Part shown: in pieces, positions 36,660-46,469 of the stretch
Layout: each line of letters opens with the position of its first letter
Position numbering within the stretch: position 1 is the first letter of the stretch
DNA from: Cyclobacteriaceae bacterium
GTDB taxonomy: Bacteria > Bacteroidota > Bacteroidia > Cytophagales > Cyclobacteriaceae
Length of the DNA: 64,000 bases
Assembly: GCA_012033595.1 (NCBI GenBank)
Contig: JAAUQL010000013.1
Coordinates: forward strand, 1-64,000
Direction of reading: 5' to 3'
Notes under the pieces: generated by a model
Told to the model about the DNA's origin: nothing
Databases searched by the model: none
What the model saw: only the letters and a program-made list of their open reading frames with translations
Translations under genes and position numbers: made by a program

Positions 36660-36746
36660 ACTACACGATGGTGGATTTTATAGAAAAATGAGGGATTTTT
36701 CCAATACTATGCTCTCGTTTATAGTTTAATTTTATAATTTTTGAAT

Positions 36747-37460
36747 ATGAATAAAAGACTTTTACTGCTCAGCAATTCTACTAATCCGGGTGAAGCTTAT
36801 TTGAGCTGGCCTATGCCATACATCAAAGATTTTTTGGGAAAGCCAAAAAAAATCCTTTTCATTCCATATGCCGGGGTCAGCATCTCTTACGAAGATTATT
36901 TTACTGCGGTCGCCGGACAAATGACCACCTTGGGTCATGAGGTGACTGGTATTCACCAGATCGAAACCGATGTGGGATTCCTGAATAAATTTGATGCTAT
37001 AGCCATTGGCGGAGGCAATACCTTTAGGCTTGCCGATCTATTGCAAGGTCACCACTTGATAGAAACCTTGCGTGAAGCGGTAGAAAACGGCATGCCCTAT
37101 TTTGGCTGGAGTGCAGGGAGCAACATAGCCTGCCCCACCATTAAGACTACCAACGATATGCCTATTGTAGAGCCCCGTTCGTTTAATGGCTTAAATTTGA
37201 TTCCTTTCCAGATCAATCCGCACTATACCGAAGCCACCATACCCAACCATGGCGGGGAAAGCCGGGAAATGCGCCTCAAGGAATTTACCATGGTAAACCA
37301 GGATACACATGTGGCATGCCTGCCCGAAGGGTCGTTTTTGAGGCTGGAAGGACAAGTATTGACCTTTGGTGGTGGTGGTGAATGCAAGGTCTTTAAACAT
37401 AAAAAATCCCCGGTGCTGTACGCCCCGGGGGAAGATTTGAGCTGGCTAATGCGGCATTGA
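36747..37460 (+). CDS. pepE: alpha-aspartyl dipeptidase (peptidase E)
   Basis: A 237-residue S51 peptidase (ATG 36747; an upstream TTG at 36741 is in frame). The nucleophile Ser is in YFGWSAGSNIACP, the catalytic His region in FQINPHYTEA, and IGGGNTFRLADLL is the conserved loop. PepE cleaves Asp-X dipeptides in the cytoplasm. It runs tail-to-tail into the GIN-domain gene with one base between the stops. Confidence 0.93.
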   Translation: MNKRLLLLSNSTNPGEAYLSWPMPYIKDFLGKPKKILFIPYAGVSISYEDYFTAVAGQMTTLGHEVTGIHQIETDVGFLNKFDAIAIGGGNTFRLADLLQGHHLIETLREAVENGMPYFGWSAGSNIACPTIKTTNDMPIVEPRSFNGLNLIPFQINPHYTEATIPNHGGESREMRLKEFTMVNQDTHVACLPEGSFLRLEGQVLTFGGGGECKVFKHKKSPVLYAPGEDLSWLMRH

Positions 37461-37461
37461 A

Positions 37462-38163
37462 TCAAAGGTCGCCGCTTATTTTGCCTCCCAGGTTGGTAGA
37501 AGACTGCACGTCGGCAGGTTTGCCTCGATATTTCACTTCTGCTTTGGAGCCGGCAGTGGCTTCCAGCTTGTCGATTACCCACACTACCACATCTGAGTTG
37601 GCGTTGGACTTGACGTAAGCATGCTCACTTTTAAGCTCGTAGGCGTTGTAATTGGCTCCTATGCTGGCATCCACTTCCTGCATGTCTGTCTTACCTGCAA
37701 TTTCTATCCTGCCGCCATTGGTGACGTTGACTTTAAGCGCCGCCACATCTACCCTTAAGTTGATCACCCCATTTGTACTGGCTCGTATGGCCAGTTGATC
37801 TCCTTTGAGTACATCAGCAAATTTGAGCTCTGCCTTGTTGGTGGCTTCTATACTCCTGAGTTTGACATATTCCACTTCTATTTTGATGTCGGTGTCTTTA
37901 TATATGCCCGTTTTCAATTTGATTTTCAATGCTCTACCCGCAGTCTCAGTCACCACTTTATCGTAGCCAATACCGTGAGCCACTATCGTAATCCTTTCCT
38001 TGTCTGACTGAGTAAAAGTCACATGCATGTTGTCAGAAACGCTAACCTCATCAAAAGTATCAATCTCGCGCACTACTTTGTTTTGCGCTGTCGCAGGCGA
38101 GAGGAAGATAAAAAACATGGTGGTGAAGACGATTCCAAAGAGAATATTTGTCTGTGTTTTCAT
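37462..38163 (-). CDS. GIN-domain (DUF2807) exported protein
   Basis: A 233-residue protein with a signal peptide (to ~26, SPATAQ) followed by the head GIN domain typical of DUF2807: IDTFDEVSVSDNMHVTFTQ at the start and then regular beta-strand repeats with alternating N and G (AIRASTNGVINLRVDVAALK, VNVTNGGRIEIAG). The domain folds as a parallel beta-helix and is common in exported Bacteroidota proteins; function is unknown. Confidence 0.88.
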   Translation of the reverse strand: MKTQTNILFGIVFTTMFFIFLSPATAQNKVVREIDTFDEVSVSDNMHVTFTQSDKERITIVAHGIGYDKVVTETAGRALKIKLKTGIYKDTDIKIEVEYVKLRSIEATNKAELKFADVLKGDQLAIRASTNGVINLRVDVAALKVNVTNGGRIEIAGKTDMQEVDASIGANYNAYELKSEHAYVKSNANSDVVVWVIDKLEATAGSKAEVKYRGKPADVQSSTNLGGKISGDL

Positions 38164-38222
38164 AATTCAATTTTTTCTGCAAATGTATAAAATTCCTGTG
38201 GGCAATAAGGGCATAAATATGC

Positions 38223-38256
38223 AAAACCCATCAGCTTTATGTTTCTGATGGGTTTT
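38223..38256 (-). terminator. terminator of the EF-G2-like gene
   Basis: AAAACCCATCAG pairs perfectly with CTGATGGGTTTT around a 10-base loop, 48 bases after the gene's stop. It also insulates the GIN-domain gene downstream. Confidence 0.8.
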
Positions 38257-38303
38257 GACAGGTTTGCCCTAAGTAAACGATTAAACGTGTTTGCTATTTC
38301 ATT

Positions 38304-40428
38304 TTATACCTCTTCCAGTTCTTGCATTTCTTTCATCAGTCTGTGCTGAATATCCATGGGTACCGGAGTATATTCGGCAAATTTGGTTGAAAAGCTCGCC
38401 CTGCCCTGAGTGATAGACCTAAGTGAAGTGGTGTATTTGTATAGTTCGGCCAGCGGGGTTTTGGCTTTTATTATTTTGTAAATCCCCTTGCTATCCATAC
38501 CCTGAATGATCGCCCTGCGAGACTGCAAGTCGGTCATCACTTCGCCCATCAGGTCATCGGGAACCATTACTTCCAGGTCGTTGATGGGTTCCAGGATTTT
38601 GGGATCTGCTTTTTTGAATGCTTCTTTAAAAGCCTGCGCCCCGGCAATCTTAAAGGAAATATCATTTGAATCGACGGGGTGCATTTTGCCGTCGTACACC
38701 ATTACCCTGATATCGCGCACATAAGATCCAGTAATGGGGCCAACCTCCATTTTTCCATAATCCCCTTCAATATGGAGGGGATATACCGGGCATCGATCAC
38801 ACCGCCCACTATACAATTGTAAAACACCAATTTGCCACCCCAATCCAGCTCGATCACTTCTTTGCCCCTGATGTTGAAATCAGTAGGATCGGGCATACCA
38901 TCATAGTACGGCTCAATCCTGATAAAAACCTCGCCAAATTGACCTGCCCCGCCCGATTGCTTTTTGTGTCTGTAGTCGGCATCGGCTGCCTTTTGTATGG
39001 TTTCACGATACGCAATTCTTGGTTTGAGGTATTCAATTTCTATTTTATGGAGGTGCGATAGCTTCCATTCGGTAACAGCAAAGTGCAATTCGCCCTGACC
39101 ATTCAAAATGAGTTGCTTGAGTTCTTTGGAATAACCATACAATATGGTCGGATCTTCTTCATGTATTTCACGGAGTGCTTCGGCCAGCTTTTCGTCATCA
39201 TTTTTGTCTTTGGCCCGTATCGCCGAAGTAATCCTTGGAGCAGGAAATTCCATAGGCTCTATGGCATAGCTTACACTCTTTTCGTGCAGGGTTTGGTTCG
39301 TGTGGGTATTTTTTAGTTTTACGGTAGCACCAATATCCCCGGCCACCAGTTGATCAACGCTGTTTTTATTTTTGCCATCCATGATAAACAACTGGTTGAA
39401 GCGCTCAGTGGTGTCATTTTGATTGTTGATGAGATCCTGTCCAACCTTGAGCACACCAGATATTACCTTGAAATAGGTGATTTTTCCGAGGAAGGGCTCT
39501 ATTATGGTTTTAAATACAAATATAGAAGTAGGATGGCTGGGGTCGCAGGCTATTTCCTCGCCTTCGGTGGTTACCTCAGGATTCATCTCTATGGCTGCAG
39601 GAGCCACATTGTCGATAAAGCCCATGAGCCGGCCACTGCCCATATTGTTTTTGCCGACAGGCAAAACACCGGGAACACCTCATGCTTCACCATGCCTATT
39701 TTGAGCCCTTTACGCAACTCATCCTCGTCGAGACTGCCTTTCTCAAAATAGAGCTCCATGAGTTCTTCATCATTTTCTGCTGCTTTTTCCACCAGTTCAT
39801 TGTGCAGCGCAGTAGCGTTTTCCATTTCTTCCTTTGGTATGGGCAACTTCTCCGGCTTGCCTCCCTCCTTCGGAAATTTGTACATGGTCATTTTCAGCAA
39901 ATCTATGATGCTGTCAAAGCCCTCGCCCTGATTGACCGGATATTGCATAAGAATGGCCGGGGCGCCAAAGCTTTTCTTAATGGAGTCCAAAGCCATTTCA
40001 AAATTCGCCTTTGGGTGATCTAACTGGTTGATGGCCAGGATCACCGGTTTACGAAACTGGTCTGCATAGTTCCAGATCAACTCGGTACTTACCTCCACAC
40101 CCTGTTGGGCGTTGATCAACAGCACGCAGGTATCGGCTACCTTCATCGACGATACGATCTCGCCCATAAAGTCGTCAAGACCGGGAGTATCTATTATATT
40201 TATTTTATATCCTCGCCACTCGGTGTGCATCGAGGTGGCATAGACAGAATTTTGCCTGTCGTGTTCAATGTCGTGATAGTCGGATACCGTGTTTTTGTCT
40301 TCCACTGATCCTCTTCTGTTTAATATCCCAGCTTCAAAAAGCATTGTTTCGGCAAGGGTGGTCTTGCCGCTCTTCGCCCCTCCAATCAACACCACATTTT
40401 TGATATGCTTCTCATCATAAGTCTTCAT
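38304..40428 (-). CDS. EF-G2-like translation elongation factor (two frameshifts)
   Basis: Joined at T5 runs 39648-39652 and 38750-38754 (one base missing at each), this is a 708-residue EF-G paralogue started at 40428. The G-domain has P-loop GGAKSGKTT, but switch I reads EHDRQNSV in place of the RGIT type, switch II reads DTPGLDDF where EF-G has DTPGHVDF (catalytic His lost), and G4 reads NQLD for NKxD. Domain IV/V segments (GAGQFGEVFIRIEP, SYVRDIRVMVYDG, GRASFSTKFAEY) are normal. This fits the EF-G2 of Bacteroides, reported to translocate without GTP hydrolysis. The housekeeping EF-G must be elsewhere. The split is probably a sequencing artefact, since all domains are intact. Confidence 0.85.
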
Positions 40429-40941
40429 AATTGTCAATGTTTTTGGTTAAAAAATAAATGTAAAAAATCCCGTATCTGCATAGGATGTCTGGTAAATCTA
40501 ACCGAATGGCATATGAAAAGCAACATTTTGATATTCAAATGTATCTGCCCTTAAGCCCGGATATTTCCTATAAAAACGAACTGATTACGAGCGGTGAGTG
40601 ATGCTCCGTCAAACCACCGAATTGTTGTGGAAATTAGTCCCCAAATGCGCTGTGGCCACATTTTTTTGTTTTTTATCACGGGAAAAATCTTGCAATGATA
40701 GAGTTTCTCCAAAAAAAAGCCTGATGCTGTGCGATCGCATGGCTTTTGGTAGGCTGTCAATAATTTGTTGTCCTATTCAAGGATATATCCTAAGAGCAAA
40801 TGAGGCAATACAGTTTTTTTGTCCATCCGACGTCGTGATAGGTTTCATTTATGCTAAAGCATTACATCCCGCCTGGCGCCTCAAAAAATTCGTTCGAAAT
40901 TGATCTGATATATTCGCAGCATCAAATTTTAAAATTAAGTT
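40429..40941. other. divergent intergenic region, EF-G2-like / esterase
   Basis: About 510 bases with no supportable gene. Short frames here are unlike proteins. No consensus promoter stands out. Confidence 0.4.
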
Positions 40942-43430
40942 ATGAAGAGGTCGTCACATTTGATTAGGTTAATAATTATTAACCTTCTGCTGTTGATTTT
41001 TGTGGGTGGTGTACACGCTCAATCATCTTTTAAGGCTGTAAACAAACCAGCAACGTTCAAGCCTGGCCAAAATTCTCCTTTTGGCTATTGGGAATACCTT
41101 CCGGATGGATATAATTCATCTTCAAAAGATTGGCCATTGATTGTCTTTTTACCGGGATTGGGTGAAAAAGGAAATGGCACTACCGAATTGAGCAGGCTTT
41201 TGTCTAATGGTCCGCCAAAACTGATCAAGAACGGAAAAGATTTTCCTTTTTTGATCATGTCGCCACAAAGCTGGAACGGATGGTGGGATGCAGACATTCT
41301 GATCTATTTTCTCGATGAATTGGAAAAACGTACCGGGTTGATCGTGACAGGGTATATTTCACCGGACTTAGCGCCGGAGGGATAGGTACCTGGAGTTTTG
41401 CCACCAAGTATCCCCAACGAGTAGCTGCAGTGGTGCCGATAGCAGGCAATGGGCAGGGGCTCACCATTTGTAATATGAAGGATGTGCCCGTGTGGGCCTT
41501 TCATGGCGATGCCGATGGCACCGTTTCTCCTTATGGATCTATTACACCTATCAAAGATCTGAAAAATTGTACCCCTAAGCCGGGTACAACGCCCAAGCTC
41601 ACTATGTACCCCGGTGTGGGTCACAACTCATGGGATCGTACCTACGATAACTCGGGCATGGGCAAAGAAAGCGCTCAGTACGACCCTTTCGACATGAGCA
41701 TATTTGACTGGTTTTTGCAATATTCCAAGAAAAATATCAGTGTCAACCTGGGGGGTGATAAATCCATCACTTTGCCCACTAACTCCATAAGTTTAAACAG
41801 CACTGCTAACAGCTCCAATGGCATCAAAAGCTATAGCTGGACAAAACAGTCTGGCCCTTCGGCCACATTAACAAATGCCAATACAGCTACAGTGTCGGTT
41901 TCTGCCATGATTGCCGGTTCCTACGTTTTCAGGCTTACCATTACCGACAACACCAATGCAACAGCATATGATGAAATAAAGGTAACAGTAAACCCAAAGC
42001 CCAACGCCGCACCATTGGCCAATGCCGGTAGCGACAAGATCATCGCATTGCCTGTCAATAGCATTGCCATCAGCGGCGCTGCGAGTGATACCGATGGAAG
42101 TATTTCTACCTATCTGTGGAGTAAGTCCAGCGGCCCATCCGCCACCTTACAAAATACAGACAAAGCCACCTTGAATGTGACCAACATGATCGCGGGATCG
42201 TACGTATTTAAGCTCACCGTCACAGACAATGCAGGTGCCACTGCTTCTGACGAAATGAAAGTAACGGTGGAAGGTGCAAATAAAGCCCCAGCGGCTAATG
42301 CCGGCAGCGATATTACTATTAAACTACCAGTAAACTCGGCTGCACTCCAGGGCTCAGCTTCAGATAGCGATGGCACCATAGCTACTTATAGTTGGAGCAA
42401 AGTAAGTGGCGGTGCGGCCAACTTGCAACACCAAAACACCGCCAACCTATCTGTTAGCGGACTGCTGGTTGGTTCTTACATTTTCAGACTTACTGTAGTA
42501 GACAATGAAGGTGCCAGCCATTTCGATGAGGCAAAAGTGATCGTGAATCCTGCCGATCTGCCTGCACTTCCACCTGCCGGAGAAAACTCCGCATTGAGAT
42601 CTTTTAAACTAAACGCGGCAAATTCGAGTGTGAGCTGTGGACTATCAGGCTGGAATGATATTATTTTTCCAATACCTGTGAAAACTAGCAAGAGTTACAC
42701 ATTGAAAGATTCAACCGGGCAACTTACTGACGTGTCACTTACCCTGTGGAATGGCATGAATGGCTCTACCGTGATTGGTGTGGCCGACAATGGATCAACC
42801 TTTAAATCGACTATCTGCCCCGACAATGTGATGCGTTATACAGCCTACACTACCGGCAATTGCGTGATGGAAGTGAATGGCCTCAACCCGGCTAACCATT
42901 ACACAATGGAGTTCTACATTGGACGTAGCGGTTCGGGTAGCCGAAAAACAAAAATCACCGTAAATGGCCAAAGCCAGACCATAGAATCCATCAATAACAA
43001 GAGCAACACATTACTATTCGAAAGTGTGAAACCAAGCAATGGCAAGATCACTTTCAGCTTTGGCATCGATAACGATACCTGGTCATATTTGAATGGCCTG
43101 ACCATCAGGGAGTTTGATCTTTCTTCGGCCAGGAGTGCTTCTGCAAACGCTGAAATAACTGAAAGCCTGGAACTTGAGCTGTCACAAGCCAGTTTCACCG
43201 TATATCCAAACCCGGCAAAGGACAGATTATTTATGAAAGGGGAGTTCAGCCCCGGTAGTCGCTATAGCATCAATATATTTAGCCTTGCGGGCAACCTCGT
43301 CTATAGAAAAAATCTGGAAAACGAGCTGGACAAGGGTATAGAGCTGGACATTCCCAACGGTATGTATATACTAAAGGTACAGGACGATCAAGGTGGCCAT
43401 TTTCAAAAGCGTTTTGTGGTGTCTAAATAG
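40942..43430 (+). CDS. secreted esterase with PKD-like repeats and T9SS sorting domain (frameshifted)
   Basis: Restored at the A5 run 41324-41328 (one base missing), this is an 829-residue protein. A signal peptide (to ~27, GGVHAQ) is followed by an alpha/beta-hydrolase of the phospholipase/PHB-depolymerase kind: WPLIVFLPGLGEKGNG, the nucleophile elbow GLSAGG in the joined part, and a His in YPGVGHNSWD. Three PKD/K319-like repeats come next (each with NAGSD...LP and GSYVFxLTVTDN), then a beta domain, and at the C-terminus a type A sorting domain (FTVYPNPAKDRLFMKG... GMYILKVQD). It should be exported by Sec, cross the outer membrane by T9SS, and cleave an ester substrate outside the cell. Confidence 0.85.
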
Positions 43431-43524
43431 AAAGTGATTTCTTTGAGATTTGTGATTTGAGGTTAGAAATTTTTGAACTTTCTCAGGAGCCGACTTTATA
43501 GACATAGGGCCTAAATATGATCTG

Positions 43525-43557
43525 AAAGCCTTCCGGAATATCCGGAGGGCTTTTTTT
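43525..43557 (+). terminator. terminator of the esterase gene
   Basis: AAAGCCTTCCGGA pairs with TCCGGAGGGCTTT (one G-U pair) around ATA, followed by seven T residues. Confidence 0.88.
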
Positions 43558-43879
43558 GCAGGTACAAATGCGGTGCTCAGGTTACCTGCTGCCTGGTTTA
43601 TCAATTTAGCGCAATAGTATTTCCTTCAAAATAGGCTACTTTGAGAAGAACAATAATGTACGGCTAGTCTGCCGAACTAACCTTAGGAATGAGATTGCCC
43701 CGGCCAGGTATGAAATGGTAGTGTAGCAGAACACAAAGATAAGCCTTCGTCCTGTATGGAAGATTTGGGGTTTTACTATGAAATGTTTCTGTTGGGCATC
43801 ACCTGTCTATACCGCAAAATCACCCTTTTATAAAAAGTATCGGATATTTGCGCTGGCAGATAGGAAGATGAACCAACGC

Positions 43880-43984
43880 TTATTCCTCCTTGAACGTCTT
43901 TTCGATGTATAATGAAATGGTGTATCCTATCCCAACAGACATGGTGAGCGCGATCAAAACAAATGAAGTAATTAAAAATAGCAT
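43880..43984 (-). CDS. possible small single-pass membrane protein
   Basis: A 34-codon frame, too short for most gene finders: residues 1-24 are hydrophobic (MLFLITSFVLIALTMSVGIG) and the end is charged (YIEKTFKEE). The start is preceded by an A-rich stretch that would suit a Bacteroidota ribosome-binding region. This layout (one helix, short charged tail) is that of small membrane subunits or regulators. The region 43558-44143 holds nothing else I can name. It may also be chance. Confidence 0.35.
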   Translation of the reverse strand: MLFLITSFVLIALTMSVGIGYTISLYIEKTFKEE

Positions 43985-44143
43985 GGCTTTGTTTTTTTGT
44001 TGTAAATATGTGTGAAAAAATGTTTTGCCTTCTGGTATTAACAAAAGAGAACTGATATATGTAATATTTTATAGTAAATATTAAAATTGTAAAATACTGA
44101 TATACAGTTAAATAAAAACAATATCTAAAGTAATGGTTTATAT

Positions 44144-44860
44144 ATGAAAAAGCTGCAAATCAGGGATTTAATCCTATTTGAAAATACAGACTATTTGGCA
44201 ATTAACAAACCCTATGGCATATCAACATTGGAAGACAGAATGGAAAATACCAACATCCTGGCCATGGCCAAAGAGACTTTTCCGGATATTCAGGTGTGTC
44301 ACCGACTCGACAAAGATACGTCGGGCATACTGATGCTTGCCAAAAACCCAGAAGCATACAAGCACCTGGCCATGCAATTTCAACGGCGGGAAGTGGATAA
44401 AACCTATCATGCCGTAGTCCATGGCAACACCAGCTTTGACCATGAACTGGTGGACTTGCCACTTACCGTTAAGGGGCATGGTATCGTGAAGTGGGACGTA
44501 CAAGGGGGTAAAGAGTCGACGACATATTTTACTACCCTTCAAAATTTCAAGTTATGCTCATTGATCGAATGCAAGCCGCTAACCGGCAGAAGGCACCAGA
44601 TAAGGGTTCATCTCAAATTTATAACTCATCCTATCCTGGCCGACACTATGTACGAAGGGTCGCTGCTTTTCTTGTCGCAAATCAAGCGGAATTATAAAGC
44701 CAGCCAAAGGGACGAAAAACCTATGATCAATAGAATGCCGCTGCATGCTTATTCTATAGCTTTCGAACTGGTGGATGGGCAAAGTCAATATATCGAGGCA
44801 CCATATCCCAAAGATTACGAAATACTTTTGCGGCAATTGAACAAATACGCGAGCGCGTAG
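44144..44860 (+). CDS. RluA-family pseudouridine synthase
   Basis: A 238-residue RluA-type enzyme without an S4 domain. The catalytic Asp is in VCHRLDKDTSGILMLAK; LAINKPYGISTLED precedes it, and CKPLTGRRHQIRVHLKF is the third family motif. It isomerises uridine in rRNA or tRNA; the exact site cannot be told. It stands alone. Confidence 0.93.
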   Translation: MKKLQIRDLILFENTDYLAINKPYGISTLEDRMENTNILAMAKETFPDIQVCHRLDKDTSGILMLAKNPEAYKHLAMQFQRREVDKTYHAVVHGNTSFDHELVDLPLTVKGHGIVKWDVQGGKESTTYFTTLQNFKLCSLIECKPLTGRRHQIRVHLKFITHPILADTMYEGSLLFLSQIKRNYKASQRDEKPMINRMPLHAYSIAFELVDGQSQYIEAPYPKDYEILLRQLNKYASA

Positions 44861-44948
44861 GGCAGCAACGCCTTTCTAGCTGAGCTGTTGATAGTGGTCT
44901 CAGTTCAGCACCTGGGAAGCAAGGTAAAAGCCGGGAAGATAAACAGGA

Positions 44949-46279
44949 CTAGGCATACCCCAGGATGCTGTTGAATAGTGTATGAATTTGCTGCGCCGAA
45001 GATGTCCAGGAAAGGGACGCCACATCTTCCAAATTGTGTTGGATGATGGTCTCGCGCAATTTGCGATTGTTTTTTATTGAAATAATATGGTTTGCAAATA
45101 TCTCGGTGTCCCAAAAGTTAGCTTTTGGCGTTCGATGTAAAACTTCTGAGGCACCTGTTTTAGTAGAAAGCACTACCGGCAGCGACATCGAAGCTGCTTC
45201 TATTGCCGTAAGCCCGAAGGGCTCAGAAATAGAAGGCATACACAGTAGATCACAATTCTGATAAAGCGAAAAAAGCAATTCCCGCTCTACGTATCCGAGA
45301 TATTTAAAATGAGGGGCTATTTCGTTAAATCCATCAATTTTATCAAAGCTCACTTTGCCCTTTCCTCTGCCAACTACTATAAATTCGGCATTGTCGGTAC
45401 GCTGCAACACATTCCGGGCTATTTTCATGAAATATTCTATGCCCTTATTGCCGTCTATTCGCCCGGCAAATAATATTTTGTATTTGCCACCTTTTTTTAT
45501 CCCAAAATCTTCAATTTTCTCGGGCATCGAAACGGCGTTGTACACCGTGGTTATCTGATTGCTGCTCAGTCCGTAGTTGCTTTCTATCAGACCTTTGGTA
45601 TAATCGCTGGCTGATATTACTTTATCGGCTTTGGACATGGCATACCGCTCAATATGATATACCCAACTGGCATCTTTGTGTCCGACCCGGTCGTATTCAA
45701 GGGAATGCACATGAATAACCAATGGCTTTTGGTACCGGTTTTTTAGTGCTATCCCGGCCATAAAGGTCATCCAGTCATGGGCATGGATTATATCAAAGTC
45801 AAGGTTTTCGGCGAGCATCTCCACCAATCTGTTATAGACGTAAATTTTATCCTGAACATGCTCTCCAAATACATCTACTTCGTCGTAAAAGAGCTTTTCG
45901 TATGTTTTTACGGTCTTTTTTTGAATTGACTCTATTCTTTTCTCCATTATCTCCACGGTGCGCGTGCCCGGATAGTATATTGAGCTGTCTTCATTATTGC
46001 TTTGACTTGTGGTATGATAAGGATCAAGGGATACCGCCAATTCGAAACTTCCGTTTTTTTGTATATGAATATATTCTTCTTCAATAATTTTTTTTGCTCT
46101 ATGCTAAGGTCTTCACTGCCCAGCAGTACCTCTTCCCTGAGTTGGACTTTATTCACTTTGGGATAAATTACTTTGAGATCAACCAGGTTGGAGAGTGCTT
46201 TGTTGATTCCTTCGCAGGCAACACCCACGCCACTTGTGATAGAAGGATGATATTTCCATGCAAGTGAAAGTACTTTCAT
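44949..46279 (-). CDS. GT4/GT5-type glycosyltransferase, glycogen-synthase-like (frameshifted)
   Basis: Joined at the T7 run 46054-46060 (one base missing), this is a 443-residue GT-B enzyme. The N-terminal half has MKVLSLAWKYHPSITSGVGV and, after the join, FDIIHAHDWMTFMAGIAL and IHVHSLEYDR; the C-terminal half has ILFAGRIDGNKGIEYF and the nucleotide-sugar motif SEPFGLTAIEAAS. These are traits of the GT4/GT5 glucan or glycogen synthases of archaeal type. The next gene upstream codes for a GT35 protein, so the pair probably makes and/or trims an alpha-glucan. The sugar donor is not decided. Confidence 0.8.
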
Positions 46280-46436
46280 TGTAATTTAATTTAACTGTTG
46301 AACTTGTTTGGTTTTTGTCGAAATATACGGGCAATACGCCCTTTTATCTATTTTGAAAGTTAATGATTATAATTTACAAATAAATAGTAATGCCGGGGAA
46401 AGAAAAGCCTTTTAAAATAAATCGTGGCCATTTTGC

Positions 46437-46462
46437 AAAAAAAAAGCCCGATGACCGGGCTT
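46437..46462 (-). terminator. terminator of the GT35 gene
   Basis: AAGCCCG pairs with CGGGCTT and is followed on the minus strand by a run of T, seven bases past the stop. Confidence 0.8.
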
Positions 46463-46469
46463 CTGTTTT

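Noticed and set aside
38304-40437. Three separate genes for the EF-G-like protein
   Set aside because: The three pieces are consecutive parts of one EF-G with domains in order and break at A/T runs, so one gene with two frameshifts is the simpler view.
40551-40760. Short minus-strand frame in the EF-G2/esterase gap
   Set aside because: No hydrophobic core, domain or conserved motif; composition is like non-coding DNA.
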